Shown here: positions 10,506 through 21,204 of the stretch, piece after piece
Numbering within the stretch: the stretch's first letter is position 1
How the letters are laid out: each line of letters begins with the position of its first letter
NCBI GenBank assembly: GCA_037176725.1
Contig: JAZBRS010000020.1
Span: 96,738,501-96,802,500 of the forward strand
Origin: Posidonia oceanica
Lineage: Eukaryota; Streptophyta; Magnoliopsida; Alismatales; Posidoniaceae
Reading direction: 5' to 3'
Length of the DNA: 64,000 nucleotides
The notes under the pieces: generated by a model
The model's input: the letters and a program-made list of their open reading frames with translations, nothing else
Database searches by the model: none
Told to the model about the DNA's origin: nothing
Position numbers and translations under genes: made by a program

Positions 10506-11062
10506 TTCTTCGCGCAACTTCGTTCCAAAAGGCGGAGCCTTGCATCCCTCCGCGCCAGGAGAGGGTCCCCCTCTCCCGTCGCACCTTTGTAGTTTTGGTT
10601 ACCCCTTTTCTGCACGGCTCCAGCCGCCTTGCTTGCTTGCTCCCTCGGGCAAGAACAAACTGCCCCTTTTTCCCCTCCTTGTTGTGCAGGTTTGGACTTA
10701 CCGCCAAGTTCCGCGTCACGCTGCAACTCCCCCTTTCAGCATCCTGTTGCATCAACTCTTCAGTCGCGCAACATCGCAAGCTAGTCTAAGCATCATCGGC
10801 ATCATCGGCATCAGCATCATCCGCGTTGTATCGGCTTCCCCATCTGTACTAACTTCGGCACTAACTTTTGCATTGCATCAGCATTAGCATACATTGCATT
10901 CCATCCATTAGCACCTGTACTTTGCATTGCAGCAACGATCTACGACGTTCGGTGCATCCGCCGAATAAGTGGCTCACGCCGACAGCAATCCTCTTCTCCC
11001 GTCGGTCAGATGGGGTGTCATGTCAACCCTGAGCAGCAGCCTCGCTTCGCTTGAGCTCGCTT
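10506..11062 (+). other. E1 distal 3' UTR
   Basis: No supported gene; the small open frames are not conserved in E2 or E4. It contains short GCATCATCG/TTGCAT repeats (10790-10930), and its last 130 bases (GGTGCATCCGCCGAATAAG onward) are conserved in E4 (about 47048-47175) and E2 (26059-26180), so this end is likely functional for plus-strand priming. Confidence 0.6.
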
Positions 11063-11089
11063 AGGGAGGGGCATCTGTTGACACCCCAT
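11010..11089 (+). other. Inverted repeat joining 3' UTR and LTR start
   Basis: ATGGGGTGTC plus AAC (11010-11027, 5-nt bulge) is complementary to GTTGACACCCCAT (11077-11089), with the polypurine tract in the loop. The same layout is present in E4 and E2, so it is conserved rather than chance. Confidence 0.7.
11063..11075 (+). promoter_or_regulatory. E1 polypurine tract (PPT)
   Basis: AGGGAGGGGCATC lies directly before the LTR start TGTTGACACCCC. This is where RNase H leaves the primer for plus-strand DNA. E2 and E4 carry the same GGAGGGGCATC type on the minus strand. Confidence 0.85.
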
Positions 11090-11099
11090 TTTAACAGGC

Positions 11100-12590
11100 T
11101 GAATCGATTGGAATCTTCTGGTGGCTTCTGAACCCAAACCTAGGTCCAAACCCACACATTTCCTTTCTTCTTTCCCCTCAAAACAAGCCCAAACTCAACC
11201 TAAGATTACACCCCTTTCTTGAACCCAAAAACTATCCAAAAACCATAGGAAAACTCACCATTCTTAACTTAGCAAACCCACCAAAGAGCCCTCAAAATTT
11301 CAAACCAAAACCACTCCCAAAAATCCTAGAAAACCTAGGTAAAACTATCCTTTTTCTACACCTCAAAATCCCTCCAAAACCTTCTCAAAACCAAACCGAA
11401 ACCCTTGGTCCAACACTAGAGACCATAGGCCACACACCCACCAAATTTCACCCCTTTTCAAAACCTCTAAACCCTCCATTTACCCAAATTATCCTTTTCT
11501 CTCTCCTAAATTATTCTTTTCTCTCTCCTCTCTCTCTCTCTCCTGATTATCCTCCCTCTTTTCACTCCCTTCTCTCCCTTCTTCCTGCCTGGCTGTGGGC
11601 CCACCTTGTGCATCTCCCTCTTCTGCATCGTATTTGCATTTTTATTCTATTTTTTAGCTTATTCCTTGATTTTCTAATATTTATTTTCCTTCCACTCCTC
11701 TCTTTCTTCCTTCCTTCACCATTCTTTCCTTTTCTTTTTTCCTTTTCCCTTTCTTTTCCTTTCTTCCACTAAATCCTCAAAAAACCTATAAAAACCTTAA
11801 AAAACCTTCAAAACTCAAAACAAAAGAAAAACAAATCAAAATCTTAAAAATAAGTAATTAAAAACTTAAACAAATAATTAAAAACAAAAACCTAATCGAA
11901 TCCAACTAAAAAATGGAAATTAAGAATGCAATCTAAAAAAATACAAAACAAACAAAAGAAAATGCTATAAAATCAAGTAAAAAAACCAAAATATAATCAA
12001 AACAAACCAAAAGTAAAAACCTCATTAAAAATGATCAAAAACAAATCCTAAAAAAGAAGAAAACAATCTAAAATACTAAAACAAGTAATTAAGAAAAAAC
12101 TTAACTTAATAAACCTAAAAGAAGCAATTAGAAAACTTCAAAACAAATTAATTGAAGAGGAAAAAAGGAAAAAGCTTAACAAGAAAAACTTAACTAAAAA
12201 AATTATTAAAAGAATTTAACAAACAAAATCAAAAAGCAATTTAAAAGGGACTTAAGAAAAAACTAAAAAAAAAAAAACTAAAAGACTAAAGCTCCTCCTA
12301 ATTAATCAAGAAGCAATCCATTAAAAAAGCCTAATTAAAAATCCCAACACTCAATTAAAAACTTAACAAGGAGAACTTAACTAAGAAACAATTAAAAAAT
12401 GTAACAAACATTTAAACCAAATTAAATACAATTTAAAGAAAACTTAATTCCTAAAAACTTAAATCAAAACTAAAACTCCTTCTAACCCTAATTAATTCAA
12501 AAACAATCTTCAAAAACCTAATTAAAAACCCTAACTTAAAGCAACTACTTTAAAAACATTTTCAAATCTTTTTCTATTTTTTACTTTTCT
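11100..12590 (+). other. E1 LTR A-rich block
   Basis: Pyrimidine-rich at first (11460-11770, CTCTCTCC runs), then over 700 bases of A-rich DNA with AAAACCTAA-like motifs. No open frame of interest. The equivalent block in the other LTRs is richer in telomere-like TTTAGGG words. Confidence 0.7.
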
Positions 12591-14200
12591 ATTTTTCATC
12601 TTCTTCCTTTCCTTTTCTTCCTTTCCTTTTCTTTTTCTTTCTTAATTTTTCTTTTTTCTCTTCTTCGGCCCAGGCCCACGGCCGACTCCCTTCCTTTTCT
12701 TCCCTTCTTCTTCTTCTCCCGCCTCCCTCTGGTTTCTTTTTTTCTTCCTTCTTTTTTCTGCAACAGCCAGCCTTCGCCAGTCGACACATCATCGTCCTCT
12801 CCTGGCCGTCCTTGCGCACCGCACGTCGTCTGCCCAGGCCGGACCAGCACGCGCCGCCTGCCTCAGCCGTGCGTCTGCCACCACCTCTTCCGGCAATTAA
12901 TTGCCGCCGATCTTGCAGCCGCACCAGTAGAATAAAAACCAGTAGCACTCGACTAGAAACACATCGCTGAGACTGCCCAGAACCTCTCCTCTCTCCCATG
13001 TGCATTCCCAGAGCAAGAGCCAGCCGGAGGGAACCCAATTCTCCTCCTCTTCTTCTGCCAGAAATCGGAATTTCCTCCTCCTGGATCCCACTGCAAACCA
13101 GACCTGAAACCCCTTCCAGATCACCCCCAATTCATCCCCCAACTCCATCGAACTTCCAGCAATTCTTTCCTTTCATTCCACAGCAAAGGCCAACCCAAAA
13201 TCACCCCCGAACACCCGGAAATCCTCACAGCAACCCAACACCTCCACCTTCTAGAATTCCCTCCTCCGCGGTCCGCAGAATCCTTCCAAATTCTGCCCAG
13301 AAGCTGCCAAAACACCACCTTCCAGAGCCTCTAAGCCATCAGCCCGGCAGCTCACCATAACTCCAACCCGCCACAACAAACAGTTGTGTCGTTTTCAGTC
13401 CAGAAATCCACCCACCAGCTATCTCCCTTTCCAGCGACCCACTGTCCAATTAAAACCCTTCCGCACCATCACCCAACCTCCAGAAGTACACCGGCACCTT
13501 CCCATCAGCCTGAGGAGCAACATACACTTCTCCCCACCTCAGGCGACTCTCGCAGCACCCAAAAATCGCCGTTCCCTCTTCCGGTTTCAGAGCTTCGCTT
13601 CGAGCGACCAGGAAGCACTGGAGGACTCCGTGGAACCGACTCCAATCCTTGCAAGCCGCCAACGATCCCTCCATCAGCCGGACAAACCTCGCCGGCATCT
13701 GCAGAACCCACCCACGTCGGGGGAACGCTCCGGACGCCAAACTAGGTATTTTTCTTCACTGTTAATCTCGTTCTTTCTTCCTTCTGCTTTTCCGCCTCTT
13801 AGAACGGGGTTTCCCTTCTTCTCGCGCCGGGTCAGCACCGCCGCTGACCTGTCTTCTCCGGCAAGCTCGACGCTCGCCTCGCCGCGTCTGTGAGCAGAAT
13901 GCCACTCTGGCCGTCCCCTGAGAACCGCACGGTCAGCAGCCACACTCCGGTGGACTCAGATCGTCCTGCAAACACGCCGATCGTCGTCCCTGCCTCCGAG
14001 CAGGTCTGCAAAGCTTCGTCCAGCTCTCCGGCCTACTCCAGGCAGCACCAACCCAAGCCGACGCTGCTTCGAGGTCCGCCTGTCTCCGGAGAAGGTCGCC
14101 TACCGTCCCTCGCCTCACCAGCACCCCTCTGCCTCCCTCGACGACCGCTGGTAGCAACTGCTACAGTGGTTGTCGTTTCTGTGATTTTACTGTAGCGTTA
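12591..14200 (+). other. E1 LTR GC-rich block
   Basis: A sharp rise in C+G with CCGG and CG words, present at the same LTR position in E0, E2, the solo LTR and E4. Its open frames are Pro/Ser/Arg-rich, differ in every copy and are not genes. Such a block may be the promoter/leader start; an AATAAAAACC motif near 12932 is only a weak TATA candidate. Confidence 0.55.
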
Positions 14201-15120
14201 TTTTCTTTACCATGCTATTTTGCCAATAAATTGCATTTTTACCTTACGTTCTTATTTTATTACATTCTAGTCCTACCATCGTTTATGATTCATTTAATTC
14301 TGAATATAAATCTTATGAAATTGTATGAAAAATCCAAAAAATCAACTAATTGCATGTCAGTCCTGCCACAGTGTTTCTCTTTAGTGTTTCCTTTAAATTC
14401 CAGTCCTCTTGTTTTATATTATTGCATGTTAGTCCTACTGATATTAATCTGATTTAATGCTTATATTTTACCTTGCTATATTGCATTTCTAGCCCCTGTT
14501 GCTGTTCTTATTTGCAATTTAATCCTCTGATCTGCTAACTTAGGTTTTATTTTTCAATTTTCCTTACTGCATTGCATCATTTCCCTCCTGTTTTATGATT
14601 TTTGCATATAGGCCCTTCATCAATGCACAGCATGCATTTAAATGCTCATTTTGCTTATAAAATTGCATTTTCGACCCTGTATGTTTGAAAAACTGCATAT
14701 AGGTCCCCTGTTTGCATTCCCAGACCACTCAGACCCCTGTTTTCCTGGAAAAATTGCATTTTAGACCCTGTTGATTTTAAAATTGCATGCCGATTTACCA
14801 TTCGATTTCAAGACTTGTCCCGATGCATGACATTTTGAACCCTGCATTTTGTAAAATTGCATTCAGACCCCCATCTTTTCAAAATTGCATGTAAGTCCTT
14901 AGTTTTTTGAAAAATCATCCCTAAGTCTTTTCTCGTATTCTGCATGCATTGCATTCATGCATTCTTGCATCTGACATCTCTCGCACACACCTGAGCACTC
15001 TTAGCTCCCATTTACATGGGAGGTCCTGTTTTGCACACCCTTAGGCCCCCTTTTACACTTAGATCTTATCTTCTCTCCTATTTTGGCCGCTTGCCTTGAA
15101 GTCTGGATGCCTTCAGATCC
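14201..15120 (+). repeat. E1 LTR TTGCAT-rich degenerate repeats
   Basis: Irregular 30-50 bp units around TTGCAT and phrases such as AGACCCTGTTT recur through the block. The reverse complement (ATGCAA units) fills the same LTR zone in E0 (17780-18730), the solo LTR (30760-32210) and E4 (35460-37090). No gene. Confidence 0.75.
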
Positions 15121-15209
15121 AGCCGTTGGATCTTCTCAACTAAGCTACCTGGGCGACCCCGGCGGAGCGTTTTTCAGCATGGACCAATCAGACTTCAGAT
15201 CAGGCATCA

Positions 15210-15226
15210 GATTTCCAAGGTAAGTC
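15210..15226 (+). promoter_or_regulatory. Splice-donor-like site in the E1 LTR
   Basis: CCAAG/GTAAGTCC is a near-perfect plant 5' splice site (intron would start at 15220). The same site is intact in the solo LTR (minus, intron start 30591) and altered to ATAAGT in the E4 LTR near 35315. It lies just upstream of the 30-bp array. Splicing from it is an inference. Confidence 0.45.
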
Positions 15227-15284
15227 CTCTTGAACTTCAGCAGCATCTTTTGCATATCATTCGCATTGCATGGCTTTTACACGC

Positions 15285-16950
15285 TCTTTTTCGCATTGTT
15301 TCGTGCACCGTTTTGCGTGCCAACTTTGTTTCTCGCATCGTTTTGCGTGCTAGCTTTGTTTCATCCACCGTTTTGCATGCCGCTTTGTTTCTTGCACCGT
15401 TTTGCGTGCCCGACTTTGTTTCTTTCACCATCTTGCGTGCCCGACTTTGTTTCTTGCACCATTTTGCGTGTCCGACTTTATTTTTTGTACCTTTTTGCGT
15501 GCCCGCTTTGTTTCTTGCACCGTTTTGCGTGCCCGACTTTGTTTCTTGTGCCGTTTTGCGTGCCGCGTTGTTTGTTGCACCGTTTTGCATGCCCGCTTTG
15601 TTCCTTGCACCGTTTTGCGTGCCGTTTTGTTTCTTGCACCGTTGTGCGTGCCAGCATTGTTTCTTGCACCGTTTTTGCGTGCCCGACTTTTTTCTTGCTC
15701 CGTTTTGCGTGCCCGACTTTGTTTCTTGCACCGTTTTGCGTGTCCGCTTTGTTTCTTGCACCGTTTTGCGCTCCCGACTTTGTTTCTTGCACCGTTTTGC
15801 ATGTCGCTTTGTTTCTTACACCGTTTTGCGTGCCGACTTGGTTTCTTTTACCATTTTGCATGTCGACTTTGTTTCTTACACCGTTTTGCGTACCGACTTT
15901 GTTTCTTGCACCGTTTTGCGTGCCGTTTTGTTTCTTGCACCGTTTTGCGTGCCCGACTTTTTTCTTGCACCATTTTGCGTGTCCGACTTTGTTTCTCGCA
16001 CCGTTTTGCATGCCCGACTTTGTTTCTTGCACTATTTTGCGTGCCCGCTTTGTTTCTTACACCGTTTTGCATGCCCGACTTTGTTTCTTGCGCCGTTTTG
16101 CATGCCGCTTTGTTTCTTGCACTGTTTTGGTGCCCACTTTGTTCCTTGCACCGTTTTGCGTACCGCTTTGTTTCTTGCACCGTTTTGCGTGCCCGCTTTG
16201 TTTCTTGCACCGTTTTGCATGCCGCCTTGTTTCTTGCACCGTTTTGCATGCCTGACTTTTTTTCTTGCACCATTTTACGTGCCGTTTTGTTTCTTGCACC
16301 GTTTTGCGTGCCCGACTTTGTTTCTTGCATCGTTTTGCGTGTCGCTTTGTTTCTTGCACCGTTTTGCGTGCCGACTTGGTTTCTTGCACCGTTTTGCATG
16401 CCGACTTGGTTTCTTGCATCGTTCTGCGTGCCGACTTGGTTTCTTGCATCGTTCTGCGTGCCGACTTTGTTTCTTGCACCGTTTTGCGTGCCGACTTAGT
16501 TTCTTGCACCGTTTTGCGTGCCGACTTCGTTTCTCACACTGTTTTAATTCTCGCTTTGTTTCTTGCACCGTTTTGTATGCCGACTTGGTTTCTTGCACTG
16601 TTTTGCGTGCCGACTTGGTTTCTTGCACCGTTCTGCGTGCCGATTTTGTTTCTTACACCGTTTTGCGTGCCGACTTTGTTTCTTGCACCGTTTTGCGTGC
16701 CGACTTAGTTTCTTGCACCGTTTTGCGTGCCGACTTCGTTTCTCGCATTGTTTTACATTCTCGCTTTGTTTCTTGCACCGTTTTGCGTGCCGACTTTGTT
16801 TCTCACACTGTTTTATGTTCTTGCTTTGTTTCTCCCACTGTTTTACGTTCTTGTTTCGTTTCTTGCATCGTTTTGCGTGTCGACTTCGTTTCTCGCACCG
16901 TTTTGCTTGTCGACTTCGTTTCTCGCACCGTTTTGCATGTTTTACGTTAT
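15285..16950 (+). repeat. 30-bp tandem array inside the E1 LTR
   Basis: About 55 units of roughly 30 bp containing TTTGTTTCTTGCACCG and TTTTGCGTGCC. Each has a short GCAC/GTGC inverted repeat with an 8-nt loop. Because 30 is a multiple of three, several frames stay open for up to 592 codons as Phe/Cys/Leu/Ala repeats; these are artefacts. The E4 LTR keeps only about four units (35140-35270). Confidence 0.95.
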
Positions 16951-17644
16951 TTCCTCTCGCATGTCGCCCGCATTGCCTGTTTTCACCGTTGTTTTGTTTT
17001 ATCGCCTGCATTTGCAATAGGGCAGTGATGCTTACTCCCTAGAGTTCTCATGAGCCAGGTTTCGCCCGGTTCGGAACACAGACAGCGCTGCTGAGCACTT
17101 AGATAGCACGTTTAATTCCTTGCACGCATTTTCATCATTTAGAGCACACATATGAGCATTTAATTAGGCATTCATGGCACTTAAGCATTTAAATCTGCAT
17201 TTCCCTGCGTATGCGAGCGTAAGCCTAGAAAGACCGATTCTCGGACGTGTCGGGGGTGCCTAACACCTTCCCCACACGTAACAGGAGTCCTTGCCCTCTC
17301 TCTTGGCCCGTAATGACCATATTGCCCTTATCCTAGGCACGAGTCACATCGTTTGCATTCATTTGCATCTCATTTCTTTTGCATTGCCTTGCATTGCATC
17401 TTTTGCTTGGTTTTGCGCGATTATTCACGCATTTCCCTGGTTTTCCTTGTCTCCCGATCTAATAGACTTGGTGGCGACTCCGATTTGTCTTATCTTCTTC
17501 TTTTCTTCCCCTTTTCCCTTTTTTAAATTTTTTCGAGTTAAGTCTTCCTTCTCGGACATAGCCGCTAATAGTGAGCCTGATTCTGATCGGTGCACGTGAG
17601 CTTTGGCAATGTGCATGGACGATCTGAACACCGGGATTAGTACA
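16951..17644 (+). other. R/U5-like end of the E1 LTR
   Basis: The most conserved LTR part: CCTAGAAAGACCGATTCTCG (17225), GGTGTTAGG-type motifs on the other strand, and a pyrimidine tract ending TAATAG (17465) followed by TGGTGGCGACTC (17469-17480), which looks like a primer-binding site but lies about 165 bases inside the LTR. Confidence 0.7.
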
Positions 17645-20561
17645 CTGAGTAAACTCAAGTTTGAATGGAAGCTCATTCAACAAGGAGGATCCAGACATTT
17701 AGATCGTGAAGATCCAAGGGTCTGATCAAAAGTTATTCAGAGATCAAGCTAGATAACTCAAAGCCCAAATAAGGCCCACTGATGCAATAGAGGCCAAGTG
17801 TAGGGTCTAAATGCAATATGCCCATGTATGCATGCAATGCAATAAGGTTCTAAATGCAATAAAACCAATGATGCATTATGGGAGAAATGCAGGGGCTCAA
17901 ATGCAATATGCCCATGTATGCATGCAATGCAATAAGGTAGAGTCCTAAATGCAATAATGACCATGATGCAATATGGCAAAATGCAAGGGCTTAAATGCAA
18001 TATCAGCAAAAGGTATAATGCATGCAATAAGGGAACTGCTGGACCAAAATGCGATAAGGCTAAACTACTGGACCTAGCTGCAATGCTGGAATAATGCAAT
18101 GTATGCAAATTCTGGACTTAGATGTAATAAAACTAACATGCAGGACCTAAATGCAATGTTAGTATAAATGTAGTGCATGCAAATGTTTAGATTTTGGACC
18201 TAAATGCAATAAAACAAAGCTACTGGACCCAACTGCAATGTAGCTAAAATGCTATGCAGTTAACAGTTGGACTTGTATGCAATAAAATAAACATGCAGGA
18301 CCTAAATGCAATGTGGGAAAGATGCAATATGGTTCTGATGCAATACATGTAGTTGCTGGACCTATATGCAATATAAATAACATACAGGACCTGAATGTAA
18401 TGTAACAGAAATGCAATGCAGTTAACAGTAGGACCTACATGCAATAAAACTACAATGCAGGATTTAAATGCAATGCAAGCATAGATGCAATATAGTTTAA
18501 AATGCAACTTAAATAGAATGCAATGCATGTTGGACCTATATGCAATAAAACTACAATGCAGGATTTAATGATAGTGCAATATGGTTTTATTGCAATTTAA
18601 ATGGAATGCAATGCATGCTGGACTTGGCTGCAATATAATTAAAATGCAGGACTTAAATGTAATGCATGCATGAATACAATATGATTCTGTTGCATCTAAA
18701 TGAAATGAAATGATGCATTTAAATAAATGAACAGTAGAATGAACTCACCGGAGAAGAAGGATACGCCGGAGTAGGAGGCTCCTAGCTCGCTGGAGGGGTG
18801 CCCTGCCCTCAGCGACGGCGGGGGAGACCTGAGGATGGTCCAGCGGTGCTGTGTAGGCGCAGAGGCGGCGGGTGTAGGTGTTGTCTTGCCGGAGAAAAGT
18901 CGTGCGTCGCCGGAGTTGGAGAAGATGACGGCCAGGGGCTGGTCCGACGCTGTGGAGGTGTTGCGAGCTCACAGAGAGAAAGAGGAGAGGAAGGGAGACC
19001 AGATGGTGGCTCCCAGCCATGCTCAAAGACCAGACGGCCTCGCACGGCTGGTAGAGCCACCATCGGAAGGGCAGAACGTCGGAGCTAGGCTGCTGCGGTG
19101 AACCAGAGGATCCACGGCTCAGGAAAAGGGCCTGGAAGCCGGAGGAGGCGATCCTGAAGGTGAGGGAGGTCTCACCTAGGCGCGACGAGGTGTGGAGCGC
19201 TTCCCCGACGTCGGTGGGTTACGACAGGCGTCGCTCCGACCGACGGCACTGCTGGAGGCCACGGAGGGGCGCAGGTTGGGCTCGGACAAGATGCTCGAGG
19301 TTCGGAGATCGTTTGGGAGTGATCCAGAGGGGCGGCGGTTGTCTGTCGTGGTGGATGGTCATTTCTGCCGGTGAGCCGTCACTGGAGAAGAAGAAGATGC
19401 CGAAGATGCCGGCGAGGGAAAAAAACAGGGAAAACGGATAGTAAACAAGCATCTAAAGGCCTAGGAAGCAAGCAAAGGTTCCTATGATATTCAGGGTGGT
19501 AGCTCTTACCTGAATCCATGTCTAGAGGAGGCTGTCGACGTCGAGTGGCTGCGTCCGGCGTTGCTCCAGGCGGCAGTGCTGCTGGACGTGAGGGCGGAGG
19601 CTTAGTGGCACTGGGACGCAGTCGTGGATTGTCGACAGATGTCTGGGTGATGCATAGAGGTGCTGATGTGGCTCTGGTGAAGTGGATTGCAGAGGTGGCC
19701 GGAGGAGATGTCAGTTGGGTTCACCGGCTATGTTTGGGTTGCGCGGGCAATGTGGAGGCCGGAATGGGATGCTGGGACTGTGGTGAGGTCGTAGGGTTGT
19801 GAATTGGTGCTGGAAGGGGAATGTAGTGGTTGGCTGATGTTGTGGGATGTAATGGGTGCACTCTACCGGAGAAGAGGGATATGGCCGGCAAGAGGGGCTG
19901 CTGGCTGTGCTGTGGCTTGGGACGCAGGCCAGGGAGCAAGGAGGAGCAATGGGGAAGCCAGCCGGGGCAAAGAGGAGCAACCAGAGCAAGGGAATTGGAT
20001 TGGCATTGTTTTATATGGGTGGAGGAAGCATGGCAGCCATCGGATGAGATCTGGGATTGTGAATGGACGGCCAAGATGGAGGTTGAGGTGGAGGCAATGG
20101 GTTGGTGCTGTTAGTCATGGGTGTAATGGCAGTGAGGAGGTGGAATCTGCAGAGGTTGTGGGTTGTGCTTGCATAAATGGTGTGAAGTGAGGTAGTGGGT
20201 TGCTGTTGTGGATGAAATGGGTTGTTGTGAGTGTGGGTTTGGTTGGGTTGCAGTGAGGTTGAAATGGGTTGCAGTGAGGTTGGAGTTGAAGTGCGCATTG
20301 GTGCTGTGGTGTGCAGTGAGGTTGGTGTTGGTGAAATGGTGAAGGTAGTTGTGATGTGCAAAGGTCATGAGGAAGGTGGTTTTTGCAGTGGGTTGAAATG
20401 GAGGAAAAATAAGAGGCTTGGGCCTGGTGGGCTGAAATGTTTTAAGGGCTTGGTGTGGTTGAAAAAAGGATAATGGGCTTTGGGTTTAAAGAAAGGAAGA
20501 AAAGCTTATCCCTCTAGAGAGAAATCCACCAACACAAGGGATCAAAAATGGGGTGTCTACA
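17645..20561 (-). mobile_element. E0: minus-strand LTR cut by E1
   Basis: On the minus strand it begins TGTAGACACCCCATTTTTG at 20561 and proceeds through GC-rich (18745-20480) and ATGCAA-rich (17780-18730) blocks to the interior conserved block at 17650-17740, where E1 interrupts it. No PPT precedes its start, so it is a 5' LTR or a solo LTR; CACTG (20562-20566) would be its target-site copy. The rest should lie left of the E1 5' LTR. A TATA-like ATATAAAAC (minus, about 20020-20011) is a promoter candidate. Open frames in the GC block are not conserved. Confidence 0.8.
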
Positions 20562-21189
20562 CACTGCAACCCATCTCACAGCCAAGAACTCACCGGATTA
20601 CCACGAGCAAGCAAGGAGAAGAAGGGAAGAATATCAACTGCCGAACCAAAAACTCACCTCCACAAGTGCATGGATACGGCAGGGAGGTGTCTATCGGCAG
20701 TGATGCTCCCTTGGTGTCATTCGGTGGTCCTCCCGGGCAGGGGGAGATGTTTGGCCAGAAGCTCGGGTGCTCACAACTCCACGTTCCCACACTCTCTCTC
20801 TCACTCACATTGACAGGAGGGAGGGAGAAGAAGGGAGGACTGAGGAGGAAGGGGAGGAAGAAGGTGAAAGCTTTAAGAGAATTCGCCGCCTTACTGTGCT
20901 CGTGGGTAGTAGAGGGATGCTATGGTGTGTCGAGGACGCTATGTCCTTTTATATGCACGGGTCGGGGGAAGGTGGCCATGTGCGCAATCTACTTGTCAAG
21001 TGTGCATGCACACATTTGCACGTCCCACCCCAGCTGCCACTCCCACGCCTACCCAACAAAGCAATGAGGCAACCACCCTCACTCCAGCTACGCACCCACC
21101 AGATATGAGCACAGTACCGTCACAAAAACCAAAACACCACACCAAGCCAAGAATGCAAACCACTGAATAAATCTGAAACAGGCATCGTG
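20562..21189. other. Unassigned, possibly low-copy DNA with a promoter-like minus strand
   Basis: No similarity to the LTRs or LINEs beyond short words. On the minus strand there is a TATA-like GCATATAAAAGG (20956-20945), a pyrimidine-rich stretch, a 72-codon frame (20808-20590) with an LPYPCTCGG segment and, inside it, a good donor GAG/GTGAGTT at 20657. This could be the first exon of a host gene cut off by E0, but length and context are too poor to name it. Confidence 0.3.
20945..20956 (-). promoter_or_regulatory. TATA-box-like motif
   Basis: GCATATAAAAGG on the minus strand, followed downstream by a pyrimidine-rich leader-like stretch and a short open frame. Sequence-only candidate. Confidence 0.3.
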
Positions 21190-21204
21190 CCACCTGTAAC
21201 ACCT

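Larger units (their letters stand above)
373..17644 (+). mobile_element. E1: Tat/Ogre-like Ty3/gypsy retrotransposon, 5' part outside window
   Basis: Domain order is protease, linker, RT, RNase H, second RNase H, integrase, then an extra ORF, a long repeat-filled 3' UTR, polypurine tract and 3' LTR. A second RNase H before an integrase without a chromodomain is typical of the Tat lineage. All coding parts carry stops or frameshifts. CTGAG (17645-17649) should be the right target-site copy, because E1 sits inside a minus-strand LTR (E0) that resumes at 17645. Gag and the 5' LTR are not in the window. Confidence 0.9.
11076..17644 (+). mobile_element. E1 3' LTR (6569 bp)
   Basis: It starts TGTTGACACC after the PPT and ends TAGTACA at 17644, where a minus-strand LTR interior begins. 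The terminal 420 bases match all other LTR ends in the window. Order inside: A-rich block, GC-rich block, TTGCAT-rich block, a short conserved block with a splice-donor-like site, a 30-bp array, and the R/U5-like end. It should supply promoter and polyadenylation signals; I cannot place these exactly. Confidence 0.9.

Noticed and set aside
12591..14200. Pro/Ser/Arg-rich frames in the GC-rich LTR block as genes
   Set aside because: Frames differ in each LTR copy, have no domains and follow base composition.
15250..17028. 592-codon open frame rich in Cys, Phe, Leu
   Set aside because: Lies wholly in the 30-bp array; the period is a multiple of three, so frames stay open in several phases and on both strands.
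20562..20566. CACTG here and at 17643-17647 as a target duplication of E0
   Set aside because: The left CACTG overlaps the E1 LTR end; E0 is cut by E1, so its other copy should lie elsewhere and the match is probably chance.
20590..20808. LysM-protein-like exon (YPCTCGG segment)
   Set aside because: The resemblance is a few residues only and could be chance.
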